Part shown: positions 7,401-15,732 of the stretch, one piece after another
Position numbering within the stretch: the stretch's first letter is position 1
How the letters are laid out: the number at the start of each line of letters is the position of its first letter
Assembly: GCA_016787125.1 (NCBI GenBank)
Contig: JAEUVM010000264.1
Span: forward strand, 1-34,730
DNA length: 34,730 nt
Origin: Chitinophagaceae bacterium
GTDB taxonomy: Bacteria > Bacteroidota > Bacteroidia > Chitinophagales > Chitinophagaceae
Direction of reading: 5' to 3'
Translations under genes and position numbers: made by a program
Notes under the pieces: model-generated
What the model was told of the DNA's origin: nothing
The model's input: only the letters and a program-made list of their open reading frames with translations
The model's database searches: none

Positions 7401-8312
7401 TTATTTGTTTGAATTAAAAGTTGCCCGTTTAAAAGTGATGGCCGTACTGCCAAGGATTTCACTATACATGCTGCCGCTGCAAACAGCCTTCATGGAAACA
7501 CTGTCTCCATCTTTCAGCTCTTTTATTTTTTTATACTGCTCTTTCTCCAGTGAGAAAATTGCATAAGAGCCGGTACTGTCTGCAAAACTGACGGTACTGC
7601 TTGAATCAGCCAGGAGTTCCAGCTTTGATATTTTTCCATTTACCACCAGCACTTTTTCCAGGTATTTGTTTCTGGCTGCCGTATCATTTTGCAAGAATTC
7701 TTTTATCAGGCTCCCGGCGTCCAATGTAAAATCAGCTTTTACATCTTCTGTCGCAGCAAATGTTTCAGCCATTGTTTTTTTCTCAATGAACTTAAAACCT
7801 GCATAGGCAATAACCGGGCCTATGATAAGCCATGCGATTTTGGGTAACCAGTTTTTAAACGGAATGGCTGTTATAATAAGCAAGGCCGCAGCCAGCATAT
7901 GTATCCAGGCTGCAGGTTTTAACATGCTTACCACACTTTTCCCAACACCGAGGTCCACTAGGACACCCGTAAAAAGATAATAGATCGAAAAAAGGCTTAG
8001 TGCAGCTGCACCGGCGATATAAGAAAAAGGAACTGTTTTTCTTTTAAGTGCCACAAAAGCGGCTGACACAACCGCCAGTACCGGTACCAGCCAGAAGGCA
8101 TAAAAACTGAAAGACAATTGGGGAAATGGGTTGTCCAGTTTGAACTGGCTGGTCGAGATCCTGAAGAAGTCACCCGTGGCAAGGGCGTAGCCTTCTACCA
8201 TGGTTCCGCCCCAGGATACCCAAGGCATGAAAAAAGTTAAGAGCAAAACCATTGCCGACAGGAAATGCAATGCTTCGAGCGTGCCCAGTTTAGTTTTTGT
8301 GTCCTTTATCAT
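7401..8312 (-). CDS. Membrane protein with C-terminal OB-fold (tRNA_anti-like) domain
   Basis: The 303-residue protein has two parts. The first ~190 residues carry about five membrane segments (around residues 13-32, 69-87, 95-113, 133-151 and 155-172). The last ~110 residues form an exported OB-fold of the tRNA_anti-like type (KYLEKVLVVNGKISKLE, VSFADSTGSYAIFSL, LKDGDSVSMKAVCSG), which in Bacteroidota is usually a standalone lipoprotein. The OB-fold here probably binds a small ligand rather than RNA. It is first in a two-gene operon with yceI. The promoter carries a TAnnTTTG element at 8364-8371 and an adjoining palindrome, giving a leader of about 45 nt. Confidence 0.75.
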   Translation of the reverse strand: MIKDTKTKLGTLEALHFLSAMVLLLTFFMPWVSWGGTMVEGYALATGDFFRISTSQFKLDNPFPQLSFSFYAFWLVPVLAVVSAAFVALKRKTVPFSYIAGAAALSLFSIYYLFTGVLVDLGVGKSVVSMLKPAAWIHMLAAALLIITAIPFKNWLPKIAWLIIGPVIAYAGFKFIEKKTMAETFAATEDVKADFTLDAGSLIKEFLQNDTAARNKYLEKVLVVNGKISKLELLADSSSTVSFADSTGSYAIFSLEKEQYKKIKELKDGDSVSMKAVCSGSMYSEILGSTAITFKRATFNSNK

Positions 8313-8363
8313 ATAGTATTCCAGAAACGGTCATTTCAACGGGTGGGTTGCAAGAACCGATTT

Positions 8364-8387
8364 CAAATATACAATGTTTGAACATTG
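8364..8387 (-). promoter_or_regulatory. Promoter -7 element with adjoining palindromic operator for the OB-fold/yceI operon
   Basis: On the minus strand, 8371-8364 reads TATATTTG, a perfect match to the Bacteroidota -7 element TAnnTTTG. Directly upstream, 8372-8387 is a perfect inverted repeat with 7-bp arms (CAATGTT and AACATTG) around a 2-bp centre. It lies between the -33 and -7 positions, an ideal repressor site. The regulator is not identifiable. Confidence 0.6.
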
Positions 8388-8420
8388 AAAACGATCAATC
8401 TGATAAAAATATTTGTGAAA

Positions 8421-8450
8421 GAAAAAGCCGCTCCATGAAAACGGAGCGGC
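8421..8450 (-). terminator. Rho-independent terminator of recA
   Basis: An 8-bp GC-rich stem (8427-8434 with 8443-8450), an 8-nt loop, and on the minus strand a five-T run at 8426-8422. It lies about 45 bp past the recA stop codon. Confidence 0.9.
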
Positions 8451-8494
8451 GTAATTACTAACCCAATTTTAGTAACAAGTTGATTATAAATAAA

Positions 8495-9529
8495 TTACGA
8501 GTTCTGCATTTCCTTGATCTTTTCCCTGATTTTGCCTTCAATTTCCCTGGCCAACTCCGGATTATCGGTAAGCAATTGTTTTACTGCATCACGACCCTGG
8601 CCCAGTTTATCACTGTTATAGCTGTACCAGCTACCGCTTTTTTGCACAACTCCCAGTTCGGTACCCATATCAATGATCTCGCCGGTTTTAGAGATGCCTT
8701 CTCCAAATATGATGTCAAACTCAGCCGCCCTGAATGGTGGAGCTACTTTATTCTTCACCACTTTCACCTTTACATGGTTGCCGATGGCTTCATCTCCGTC
8801 TTTTACCTGGGTCTGACGGCGGATATCGAGACGTACAGAGGCATAAAATTTAAGGGCATTACCGCCGGTGGTGGTTTCGGGGTTTCCAAACATGACCCCG
8901 ATCTTTTCACGTAATTGGTTGATGAAGATACAGATCGTACCTGTTTTGGATATTGTGGCTGTAAGCTTCCGCAGGGCCTGGCTCATCAGGCGGGCATGAA
9001 GGCCCATCTTACTGTCACCCATTTCACCCTCTAATTCACTTTTGGGTACAAGTGCTGCCACAGAGTCTATCACCACCACGTCCAGTGCGCCGGAAAGTAT
9101 CAGACGGTCCGCTATCTCAAGCGCTTGCTCACCATAATCAGGCTGGGAGATCAGCAGGTTGTCAACATCTACCCCCAGCTTCTGTGCATATGAACTGTCA
9201 AACGCATGTTCCGCATCTATAAAGGCACACATACCACCTTTTTTCTGAGCCTCAGCTATTACATGGGTGGCTATGGTGGTTTTACCAGAGGATTCAGGCC
9301 CGTATATTTCAATGATCCTGCCACGGGGAAGACCGCCAATACCCAGTGCCACATCCAGCCCAATTGAACCGGTGGATACAACTTCCTGTGCCACTTCGGC
9401 TTTATCGCCCAGCATCATCACGCTTCCTTTACCATAATCTTTTTCAAGCTTATCCATTGTAAGCTTAAGGGCTTTCAGTTTTTCATTGTTTGCATTTGCC
9501 ATTTCTGAATTTTTTTCTGCTTTTGACAT
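8495..9529 (-). CDS. recA: Recombinase A
   Basis: The 344-residue protein is a full-length RecA, the ATP-dependent strand-exchange protein and SOS co-protease. The Walker A motif GPESSGKT is at residues 77-84, Walker B at [10 protein letters not shown], and the L2 DNA-binding loop is in the [30 protein letters not shown] region. The N-terminus ([10 protein letters not shown]) is slightly extended before the usual [13 protein letters not shown] helix; the first ATG is used because a clean AT-rich leader precedes it. The C-terminus is short and charged ([10 protein letters not shown]). A strong terminator follows. A minus-strand TAnnTTTG-like element at 9593-9586 is the probable promoter, giving about a 50-nt leader. 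No LexA-type box could be assigned. Confidence 0.99.
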   Translation of the reverse strand: MSKAEKNSEMANANNEKLKALKLTMDKLEKDYGKGSVMMLGDKAEVAQEVVSTGSIGLDVALGIGGLPRGRIIEIYGPESSGKTTIATHVIAEAQKKGGMCAFIDAEHAFDSSYAQKLGVDVDNLLISQPDYGEQALEIADRLILSGALDVVVIDSVAALVPKSELEGEMGDSKMGLHARLMSQALRKLTATISKTGTICIFINQLREKIGVMFGNPETTTGGNALKFYASVRLDIRRQTQVKDGDEAIGNHVKVKVVKNKVAPPFRAAEFDIIFGEGISKTGEIIDMGTELGVVQKSGSWYSYNSDKLGQGRDAVKQLLTDNPELAREIEGKIREKIKEMQNS

Positions 9530-9585
9530 ATTTCAAAGTTATGTTTTGACTGCCTGCTTATCGGCACAAGTTATCAACCGAAAAT

Positions 9586-9593
9586 CAAAACTA
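9586..9593 (-). promoter_or_regulatory. Probable recA promoter -7 element
   Basis: The minus strand reads TAGTTTTG, fitting TAnnTTTG, within an AT-rich region about 57 bp upstream of the recA ATG. A -33 TTTG at the usual 19-21 bp spacing was not seen; the nearest is closer. The call is therefore tentative. Confidence 0.4.
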
Positions 9594-9654
9594 AATGAAT
9601 TAGCAAATAAAAACTAATATTTTTTGGATTTTTTTTAAAAAATAGTAAATATAG

Positions 9655-9885
9655 GCGGGCAGCAGACCGTTTCAAGACCCGATAAGAAACGGAATCCCGG
9701 CATACGGGCAGGATTCCGGGAGACCTGGTAATGTACGCTTGATAAAGCGATATGTTGAGGTATTACAGATAATGGCATGTACTCATACTGGTCGGACCCC
9801 GCGAACTCTTTCGTCTCATGAGATTAGTCGTAACAAAATTTGGAATACCGGTAGTTGAAACCGGCAGCGGTAAAATTTTTTATCC
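9655..9885. other. 365-bp gene-free gap (9530-9894) with a hairpin-rich, non-AT-rich core
   Basis: The recA-proximal 110 bp are very AT-rich. From about 9655 the composition becomes balanced and several stems appear: 9667-9673 with 9686-9692 (CCGTTTC/GAAACGG); 9690-9697 with 9711-9718 (CGGAATCC/GGATTCCG), overlapping the first; 9736-9740 with 9745-9749; 9728-9732 with 9762-9766; and 9848-9852 with 9860-9864. A short stem (9846-9850 with 9868-9872) is followed on the + strand by six Ts. No open reading frame is credible. This may be a structured non-coding RNA, but I cannot match it to a known class such as 6S, SRP or RNase P RNA. Confidence 0.4.
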
Positions 9886-9894
9886 AGACCCCTA

Positions 9895-10257
9895 CTACCG
9901 TATCACGATTTGTATGACACCTGTCATACCCGGATGATAGATACAAGAGTAGCGGTAGCTGCCGATAGAATCCAATTGCACCGTATACCGGCCTCCTGCC
10001 TGAATATCCCCACTGCTGAACAATCCGTTGTCTGAAGTTACCGTATGCGTCATGTTGTCATCATTAATCCATGTGATACGGGCTCCGGGAGTAAGGGTAA
10101 TATCTGCAGGTGAGTATACGCCACCTTTCATGGTTATTACCTGGCCGGGATCGCCATTGCCAATATCATTTACCAGTTTGTCTTTACTGCAGGCGGTGAA
10201 TATGGTAATGGCAATTCCTGCCAGCAGCACTGTGGAAAGAAGAATTGTTTTTTTCAT
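9895..10257 (-). CDS. Cupredoxin (plastocyanin/azurin-like) lipoprotein
   Basis: The 120-residue protein is a lipoprotein with lipobox ending in FTAC (C23). After a short linker it has a type-1 copper fold of about 85 residues: GGVYSPADITLTPGARITWINDD, then H71 in THTVTS, and C105, H108 and M111 in YSCIYHPGM. This is the complete His-Cys-His-Met copper ligand set, so a functional blue-copper electron carrier on the periplasmic face is likely. The gene stands alone: its stop is followed by the structured gap before recA, and upstream is the end of the large receptor operon, about 150 bp away. The electron-transfer partner is not evident in the window. Confidence 0.92.
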   Translation of the reverse strand: MKKTILLSTVLLAGIAITIFTACSKDKLVNDIGNGDPGQVITMKGGVYSPADITLTPGARITWINDDNMTHTVTSDNGLFSSGDIQAGGRYTVQLDSIGSYRYSCIYHPGMTGVIQIVIR

Positions 10258-10404
10258 ACATCACAGTTTTGCTTCGCAGAAAGGAATACAATATTCCGGC
10301 CAGCACTGATGCAGGCTGAAAAAATGACAGTGTGTTTGTGTAGTGGGGAAATTGATGCCCAGTTGCGGATAAAACGCTTCGGCACCGGCGCTTTTCCTGT
10401 ACGG

Positions 10405-13095
10405 TTAAAACAGGTAATCCATCCGTAGCATTACCATGCGGCCCCGAAGAGTGTACTGGTCTTGTATCAGCTGGTTGGCCAGCAGGCTATAGCGTGTATA
10501 CTTCTTTATGTTGAAAATGTTGGTGATATCAAGGGAAAGGTCCATCTTTTTGCCAGCCCCGGTAAAGCGGCACTTTGTATCCATAAAAAAATACTGCACA
10601 CTGTTATTACCGGTTTGGATGGAATAATTATGACGGCCACTGATTTCTACGAGCAGTTTTTTTGCCAGCGGCATATTTACAGTGAGTTGTTGTTCTGCAC
10701 GGAAGGCCCGGCTGGAAAACGAATTACCTGAAGCAGGCTTACTATCCACCTTACTGCTGATCCAGAAGAAAGAAGGCTGATAAGTGAGATTGACGGACCC
10801 GAATAATTTTTTGATCAGGTTGCCATTCAGACTGAGGGAATGACTGTTGAAGGGGAACAATTCATCATTCAGCAATCGCATAAAGCGATAGAAATTAAGT
10901 GATGATTTTACAGTGACCGTTGTTTTCAAACCAAACAAGTATTTACTGACTGTATTAGTAAGCCCGGTGGTGATGATATTATTTTTATACGGCAGCAAAA
11001 TAAATCGCTGAATATTATCCGACACCTCCGCCGACAGAAGGGTATTTTGCTGCGTTCGGTTCCAGGTAACACCGGTATTTAAAAACAACATCGTTACCGT
11101 ATGCTGGTATTCATAGTTGACAGAAACCGCATAACTCACCCTTTCCTGGAGCGTAGCGTTGTTGGCCTGTAAGAGCCGGTATGTTTGGAGTATAGCACCG
11201 CGGTACACATTGGTGATGTTTCCAAATGTATTTGAGCGGCTGAGTTTGGCAGTAATGCTTTGCTCGTTCGTCAGATCGTAACGAAGAAAGATATCAGGTG
11301 TAAAGATCAGTTGCCTGTTTGCGGAAGGCAAGCTATACTCCTGTTGCCGGTAAATTATTCGCTGAAAGGTGAGCGGCAACTGCAATGTGGCCCTGAGCTT
11401 ATTATATCGCAATTGATATTCTTCGGTGAGGTAAACGCTGTGCCGGTCCCAATCCAGGTTATTACCCGGATCACCGGCGTAGGAGATGGTGTTGCCGTCT
11501 TTTTGAAAAGACAGATCGCTTTCCAGGGTTTGTGATTGTGAAATGAACCCGGCTTTGTATTGCTGATTGACAACCTTTCCCGGTTTGCGCCAGGAAAGAG
11601 AAACATGAGAGAAAAGGGAAGGTGACCTCACATCCTGCCATACATGGTCGTAATAATCTTCATAGTTCTTAATGTCGGCAAAATAACCTTTACCAATATC
11701 TAATTGCTGGTGGTGGTTTGAATAGCTGATCAACCAGCGTATTTCACCAATATTTTTTCCCCGCAGCGCCGGAATCCAGGTGAGGTCGTTTGAAAATTCA
11801 CGTATCTTTTTATATAACTGCTGGCTGAAGGAGTTATCATTGAAACTCATAACACTGTAATCTTTTTGGCATGCCAGGTTTACCCTGAAACTGTTATTGA
11901 AGAAGTACCTGTCGCGGTTTGCTGTGGCGGTAAGGGCTCCAATAAATAATTGTGGTTTGTTTGTAAATGCTTGTGTTTCCCGGAATGATATGGTATCACC
12001 GGCAATATAGTTATCTGCCTGGCTGAAGTAGTTCAGGTGGGTTTTGTCATAATAAAACTGGAAGTTGGATCTGAGCTGCAGGGCTTTTTTTGTTTTGTAT
12101 AAATTATTGAGGTTAATAATGCCGGAGCTGTTGAGATAATAATCAACCAGTGCCACATCAGGTGTGCCGGCCGTGGCAAGTGAAAGTTCGGGCCTTGGCG
12201 CTTCTTCGGCCAGGTTGGCGACAAGGCCTGAGGAACCCAATTGTTTGAATTCGTTCTGGTAGTCCACGCCACTGTTGTTGACAGCCAGTTTGTTCAGTGT
12301 TTTGATACGCTGATTCAGCAGTAAAGGGGTGAAGGAGAGATCGTATTGCTCGGGCAGGCCCCCACCAGCCATTCCTTTTGCAGACAGCTTGAAGCTTTTA
12401 TCGTCTTTTAATACCAGGTTGATGATTGTTTTGTCGGAGAATTCTTTTTCTTTCAATACCTGGAGAGGCTGGTGATTGCGCACCACATCCACATCAGATA
12501 CCAATTCTTTGCGGATCACTTTAGGAGCAAGTCCATAGCGGCCATCCATCAGATCGTCGCCATGGATATAAAGGTTTTCCACCATTTTTCCATTGAAATA
12601 TATAGTGCCGTCTTCATCTACTATTATCCCGGGCATCCGGCGAAGCACATCGCCGATGGTGCGGTCTTCTTTGCGGGCAAAGCTGTTTACATTATAGCGG
12701 ATGGTATCACCCATGGATTGAATAAGAGGTCTGTTTTGCACGGTTACCCCTTTAAGAGTACCGGTGTCTGCGATGAGAATAAAATTGTATTCAGCAATGC
12801 CTGCAGCAACCGCCACCCGTTGCTTTTTATACCCCACATGGGATACTTCCATCCAGAATTTGTTTGCAGTGTCGGCGACAGGTGTGGTAAGTGAATATGC
12901 CCCTTGTCTGTTTGTGATGGCGTAGCTGAAGATGACCGATTTATCGTTTACCAGGTTTACGCTGGCGGCGGCTAATGGTTCGGCCGATTCATTTGTAACA
13001 GTACCGGTAAGTTTTTGTTGCGAAAAGGCACGATGTGACATGACTGAGATCAGTGTACAGAATAACAAGCTAAGGTAAAATGATCTGATCTTCAT
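10405..13095 (-). CDS. Outer-membrane TonB-receptor-like protein with CarboxypepD_reg domain
   Basis: The protein is 896 residues from the ATG at 13095, chosen because MKIRSFYLSLLFC begins a proper signal peptide (cleavage near AFSQ). The ATG at 13128 would add 11 polar residues and overlap the previous gene. Residues about 28-115 form a carboxypeptidase-regulatory-like domain (LTGTVTNESAEPLAAASVNL, ISHVGYKK-like turn). A plug-like region follows (DTIRYNVNSFARKEDRTIGDVL, RMPGIIVDEDGTIYFNGK), and the rest is beta-rich and ends YLF, as expected of an outer-membrane barrel. No TonB box or SusD partner is visible, so it is closer to the TonB-receptor relatives that accompany GLPGLI proteins. It is last in the operon with the small Cys peptide, and could export or import a peptide. 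Confidence 0.85.
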   Translation of the reverse strand: MKIRSFYLSLLFCTLISVMSHRAFSQQKLTGTVTNESAEPLAAASVNLVNDKSVIFSYAITNRQGAYSLTTPVADTANKFWMEVSHVGYKKQRVAVAAGIAEYNFILIADTGTLKGVTVQNRPLIQSMGDTIRYNVNSFARKEDRTIGDVLRRMPGIIVDEDGTIYFNGKMVENLYIHGDDLMDGRYGLAPKVIRKELVSDVDVVRNHQPLQVLKEKEFSDKTIINLVLKDDKSFKLSAKGMAGGGLPEQYDLSFTPLLLNQRIKTLNKLAVNNSGVDYQNEFKQLGSSGLVANLAEEAPRPELSLATAGTPDVALVDYYLNSSGIINLNNLYKTKKALQLRSNFQFYYDKTHLNYFSQADNYIAGDTISFRETQAFTNKPQLFIGALTATANRDRYFFNNSFRVNLACQKDYSVMSFNDNSFSQQLYKKIREFSNDLTWIPALRGKNIGEIRWLISYSNHHQQLDIGKGYFADIKNYEDYYDHVWQDVRSPSLFSHVSLSWRKPGKVVNQQYKAGFISQSQTLESDLSFQKDGNTISYAGDPGNNLDWDRHSVYLTEEYQLRYNKLRATLQLPLTFQRIIYRQQEYSLPSANRQLIFTPDIFLRYDLTNEQSITAKLSRSNTFGNITNVYRGAILQTYRLLQANNATLQERVSYAVSVNYEYQHTVTMLFLNTGVTWNRTQQNTLLSAEVSDNIQRFILLPYKNNIITTGLTNTVSKYLFGLKTTVTVKSSLNFYRFMRLLNDELFPFNSHSLSLNGNLIKKLFGSVNLTYQPSFFWISSKVDSKPASGNSFSSRAFRAEQQLTVNMPLAKKLLVEISGRHNYSIQTGNNSVQYFFMDTKCRFTGAGKKMDLSLDITNIFNIKKYTRYSLLANQLIQDQYTLRGRMVMLRMDYLF

Positions 13096-13120
13096 CGGCA
13101 TGCGTTGGTTGCCGCGGGCA

Positions 13121-13987
13121 TCAGTCAAGCTCCAGCGGATTATACTTCTTTATTTTCCTGGCATGTGCTGCATTAGCGTCGTCTGTATTAATAACAGCCA
13201 CGGTGGCATTTGGCGCCATCGCTGCCATTACAGATTCAGGGTCTGTTTCAAATGCCTTCTTAGCTTTGTTGTATGCTTTGAGGGTGGTTTTTATATAATC
13301 GCCAGTGTTCAGGAAAGAACGGGTAATTTCCTCTGCATCGGTATTTTTTACGAGGCTCTTAAAGGAGAAGAACACTTCATTTTTCTGGTCTCTGGCTTCC
13401 AGTATAAGTCCAGGCAGACCTGTCAGTTTCCAGGGGCCTAGTTGGTAGGGCAGTTCCGGGGCAAACCAGGCTTCATAGGTGCGGCCGGCATAAAAGCCTG
13501 TAGCTTTCTGGCAGGCATAAATGCCAATCATTTTCTTATCCTCTGCCGTTTTCCAGTCTATCTTTGGTATTACCGATTCTACCCTGTAGGTTTTAAATCC
13601 CAGCACCGAATACAACTGCAGGGAGCTGTCAGCCCTGTTCAGTAATATCTCTTCATTAATGATAGCCCCATATTTGTTTACTAAAAGCAGCGGACCACCC
13701 GAGACCACTTCGGCTGGTTTTGCGGCATTGTTTTGGCGCAACTGCTGAGCCAATCTTCTTTTGATTGCATTTTTGTCATTCTCCAGGTACAGCTTCTCTG
13801 TACAATAACGACTGGTATTTCTGCCAAGTGACAGCACCATGTTTGCAGTGTACAGGCTGTCTTTTGCTGCAATATCCCTTGCATACCTGAATTCATATAC
13901 CACGTTCAGCGAAACGGTTTCCTGTGAGAAACCTGCTATTGCAAGAAGCAGTGAGACGATCGTTATAAGCAATTTTACTCTTTGCAT
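13121..13987 (-). CDS. GLPGLI family protein, exported
   Basis: The 288-residue protein has a Sec signal peptide (MQRVKLLITIVSLLLAIAGFSQ). The family-defining GLPGLI motif is at residues 190-195, preceded by the typical APELPYQLGPWKLT and followed by LEARDQKNEVFFSF. GLPGLI proteins are Bacteroidota periplasmic or outer-membrane-associated proteins of unknown biochemistry, usually encoded next to a CarboxypepD_reg/TonB-like receptor, exactly as here (26 bp to the receptor ATG). The YACQKATGFYAGRTYEAWF segment is also characteristic. It lies 22 bp after the thioredoxin-like lipoprotein gene, so it belongs to the same minus-strand operon. Confidence 0.93.
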   Translation of the reverse strand: MQRVKLLITIVSLLLAIAGFSQETVSLNVVYEFRYARDIAAKDSLYTANMVLSLGRNTSRYCTEKLYLENDKNAIKRRLAQQLRQNNAAKPAEVVSGGPLLLVNKYGAIINEEILLNRADSSLQLYSVLGFKTYRVESVIPKIDWKTAEDKKMIGIYACQKATGFYAGRTYEAWFAPELPYQLGPWKLTGLPGLILEARDQKNEVFFSFKSLVKNTDAEEITRSFLNTGDYIKTTLKAYNKAKKAFETDPESVMAAMAPNATVAVINTDDANAAHARKIKKYNPLELD

Positions 13988-14009
13988 ACTTTATGTATTG
14001 AATGCTTAT

Positions 14010-14555
14010 TTATGGAATCATTCTATCATTTTTTTTGATCTGATCCAGAAATTTTTCTCTGTCCGTTTTATTTTCCAGCGGATCACCTTTCAGTAATACC
14101 TCGTTTTTATTATTGGTAAGGGCGGTAAGCTGGCCATAGGAATCCACCAGTGCGGCATTATGGGCCACGAACTTATTTTCCAGGTCAAGCACCAGCGGTA
14201 CATTGAGCCTGGCCGCACTATCGCTTTCAAAATGGTACTTGAGTATTTCAAAATTGTCTTTGGTGTGGCAAACCGGAATAAAGCAGACAGATGAGTCTCC
14301 GGCCAGGGCCACCTGAAACTCATTCCACTTGCGGAGTTTTGCGAAACAGCTGGCACAGGAAGCGTCAATAAGTGTATATAAGCGGTATTTCGACTTTGTG
14401 AGAAGCGGGTTGGGGAGCTTTTCTCCCATAAATGGATTGTACAACTCCACTTTTCCCGGCATTACAATAGTTATCTTTTCATCCTTCACGGTTTTGCCGG
14501 TACATGAAAGCAGAAAAACAACTGCTACAGAAAAGATATAGTATACAGAGCGCAT
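14010..14555 (-). CDS. Thioredoxin-like CxxC lipoprotein
   Basis: The start at 14555 is chosen because MRSVYYIFSVAVVFLLSC gives a lipoprotein signal peptide with lipid-accepting C18. Upstream in-frame ATGs add a non-signal extension overlapping the preceding gene. The 181-residue product contains C67-A-S-C70 in LIDASCASCFAKLRKW, placed after a beta strand as in redoxin/thioredoxin folds. VCFIPVCHTKDNF and VPLVLDLENKFV correspond to later strands. It probably sits on the periplasmic face as a disulfide exchange protein. Within an operon starting with a four-cysteine exported peptide, oxidation or isomerisation of that peptide is an attractive inference. It is 4 bp from the upstream propeller gene, so translation is coupled or nearly so. 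Confidence 0.75.
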   Translation of the reverse strand: MRSVYYIFSVAVVFLLSCTGKTVKDEKITIVMPGKVELYNPFMGEKLPNPLLTKSKYRLYTLIDASCASCFAKLRKWNEFQVALAGDSSVCFIPVCHTKDNFEILKYHFESDSAARLNVPLVLDLENKFVAHNAALVDSYGQLTALTNNKNEVLLKGDPLENKTDREKFLDQIKKNDRMIP

Positions 14556-14559
14556 TATT

Positions 14560-15654
14560 TTACAGTTTGGCTGTTTTAACATGGCGGGTGGCCGGTTCAT
14601 ATATGTAGATGAGTGAATCATTTCGTGAAACGGCTATGTCAAGAACATCTTGATCCAGTTCCAGCCGCTTTACCGGTTTTCCATACCAATCATATACATA
14701 AATATATTTTCCGTAGTACAGGTGTTCGGTTTCATGATTATTACCGGAGTACAAAAGGTAGATATACCTGTCTGTCACTTTTCCTTTTACAAATGCATAG
14801 CGGGTATCAGCGCCTCTTGTACTGGATTGTTTTCCATCGTTGGTTTCCCTGACGATCATTGCAGGCTGATATACTTCTGGGCCCCGGGTGACGGAGGAAC
14901 GTTTTGCGGACAGGTCAATCACTTCCACCTGGTCGGCATAGCGGCAGGCCAGCACACATTTATCACCTGACGGTTTCAGGAAAAGGAAACTTTCATACGC
15001 CGTTTTTTCTATTCTTGAAACGGGCTTGAGGCTGTCGGTTGTGTATGGAATAAACTGGTCTTTCTGCCCGGGTGCAGAAAAGTTCAGTACGAATATCCTG
15101 AAAGGCGAATCATAGTCTCCTGTTGCAACGATCCGTGAGCCCGTACCAAGCTGTAGTGAATAATAGAAAGCATCCAGAGGTTCTTCATGGAAGCCTCCGG
15201 GTTTCTTTTGCAGGGCGCTGTCAATATCTGAAATAATGATCTTGTCTTTTATTACGTCATGCACCCAAAGGTTATTACCATTCAGGCCGTAGGATAAAAA
15301 GCTGAGTGATTGCCCGTATTTCCTTCCTGTTTCTAACTGCACACCGATAAACCGGCGGCTGACGGTATGAAAAAGGGAGAAGCAATATGCTGAAGTATTG
15401 ACCGTATTCCGGATGAATAAAACAGAATCATTGTACAGCAGGAGGCCGTCCGGTTTTAATTGCTGTACGCTGAAAGAATCTGTATATACCAGTCGTTGCT
15501 CAATGGGAAACCGGCTGAAAGTGGTGATGCTGTCATTTTGCACCACCTCATCTTTTGAACTGCACGAGATAATACCCGGCGTAAAACACAGCAGGAGCAG
15601 GCCTGCGGCATAGCTGAATGTCGGAGAAAGAATGCGTTTCCCTGAAAAGAACAT
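14560..15654 (-). CDS. BF3164-like six-bladed beta-propeller lipoprotein
   Basis: The 364-residue protein has a signal peptide ending in an IISC lipobox (C31). The mature part shows repeated blade-like strands with WV-H-D, YVYDWYGKPVKRLELDQDVLDIAV and ending in LIYIYEPATRH, matching the TolB-like 6-blade propeller (BF3164) lipoproteins of Bacteroidota. In other Bacteroidota these lipoproteins are found next to NVEALA-type small exported peptides. Here the first gene of the operon encodes a small exported peptide, and an attenuator-like hairpin lies between them. It should be on the periplasmic side or the surface. Ligand and function are unknown, and a receptor or chaperone for the peptide is speculation. 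Confidence 0.82.
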   Translation of the reverse strand: MFFSGKRILSPTFSYAAGLLLLCFTPGIISCSSKDEVVQNDSITTFSRFPIEQRLVYTDSFSVQQLKPDGLLLYNDSVLFIRNTVNTSAYCFSLFHTVSRRFIGVQLETGRKYGQSLSFLSYGLNGNNLWVHDVIKDKIIISDIDSALQKKPGGFHEEPLDAFYYSLQLGTGSRIVATGDYDSPFRIFVLNFSAPGQKDQFIPYTTDSLKPVSRIEKTAYESFLFLKPSGDKCVLACRYADQVEVIDLSAKRSSVTRGPEVYQPAMIVRETNDGKQSSTRGADTRYAFVKGKVTDRYIYLLYSGNNHETEHLYYGKYIYVYDWYGKPVKRLELDQDVLDIAVSRNDSLIYIYEPATRHVKTAKL

Positions 15655-15672
15655 ACGTTATTTCTTTAGCAG

Positions 15673-15715
15673 CACAGAAAAACAGAGGCTGTCTCTGAAC
15701 CAGGGACAGCCTCTG
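15673..15715 (-). terminator. Intercistronic terminator/attenuator after the small peptide gene
   Basis: A perfect 11-bp stem (15683-15693 with 15705-15715) with an 11-nt loop. On the minus strand it is followed by a five-T run (15682-15678). It lies between the four-cysteine peptide gene and the propeller lipoprotein gene, both on the minus strand, so read-through would give much more peptide mRNA than downstream mRNA. Confidence 0.85.
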
Positions 15716-15732
15716 CAAAACACATACAGTAA

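Noticed and set aside
13096..13128. Earlier start of the large receptor at 13128
   Set aside because: It overlaps the GLPGLI gene and separates the signal peptide from the N-terminus.
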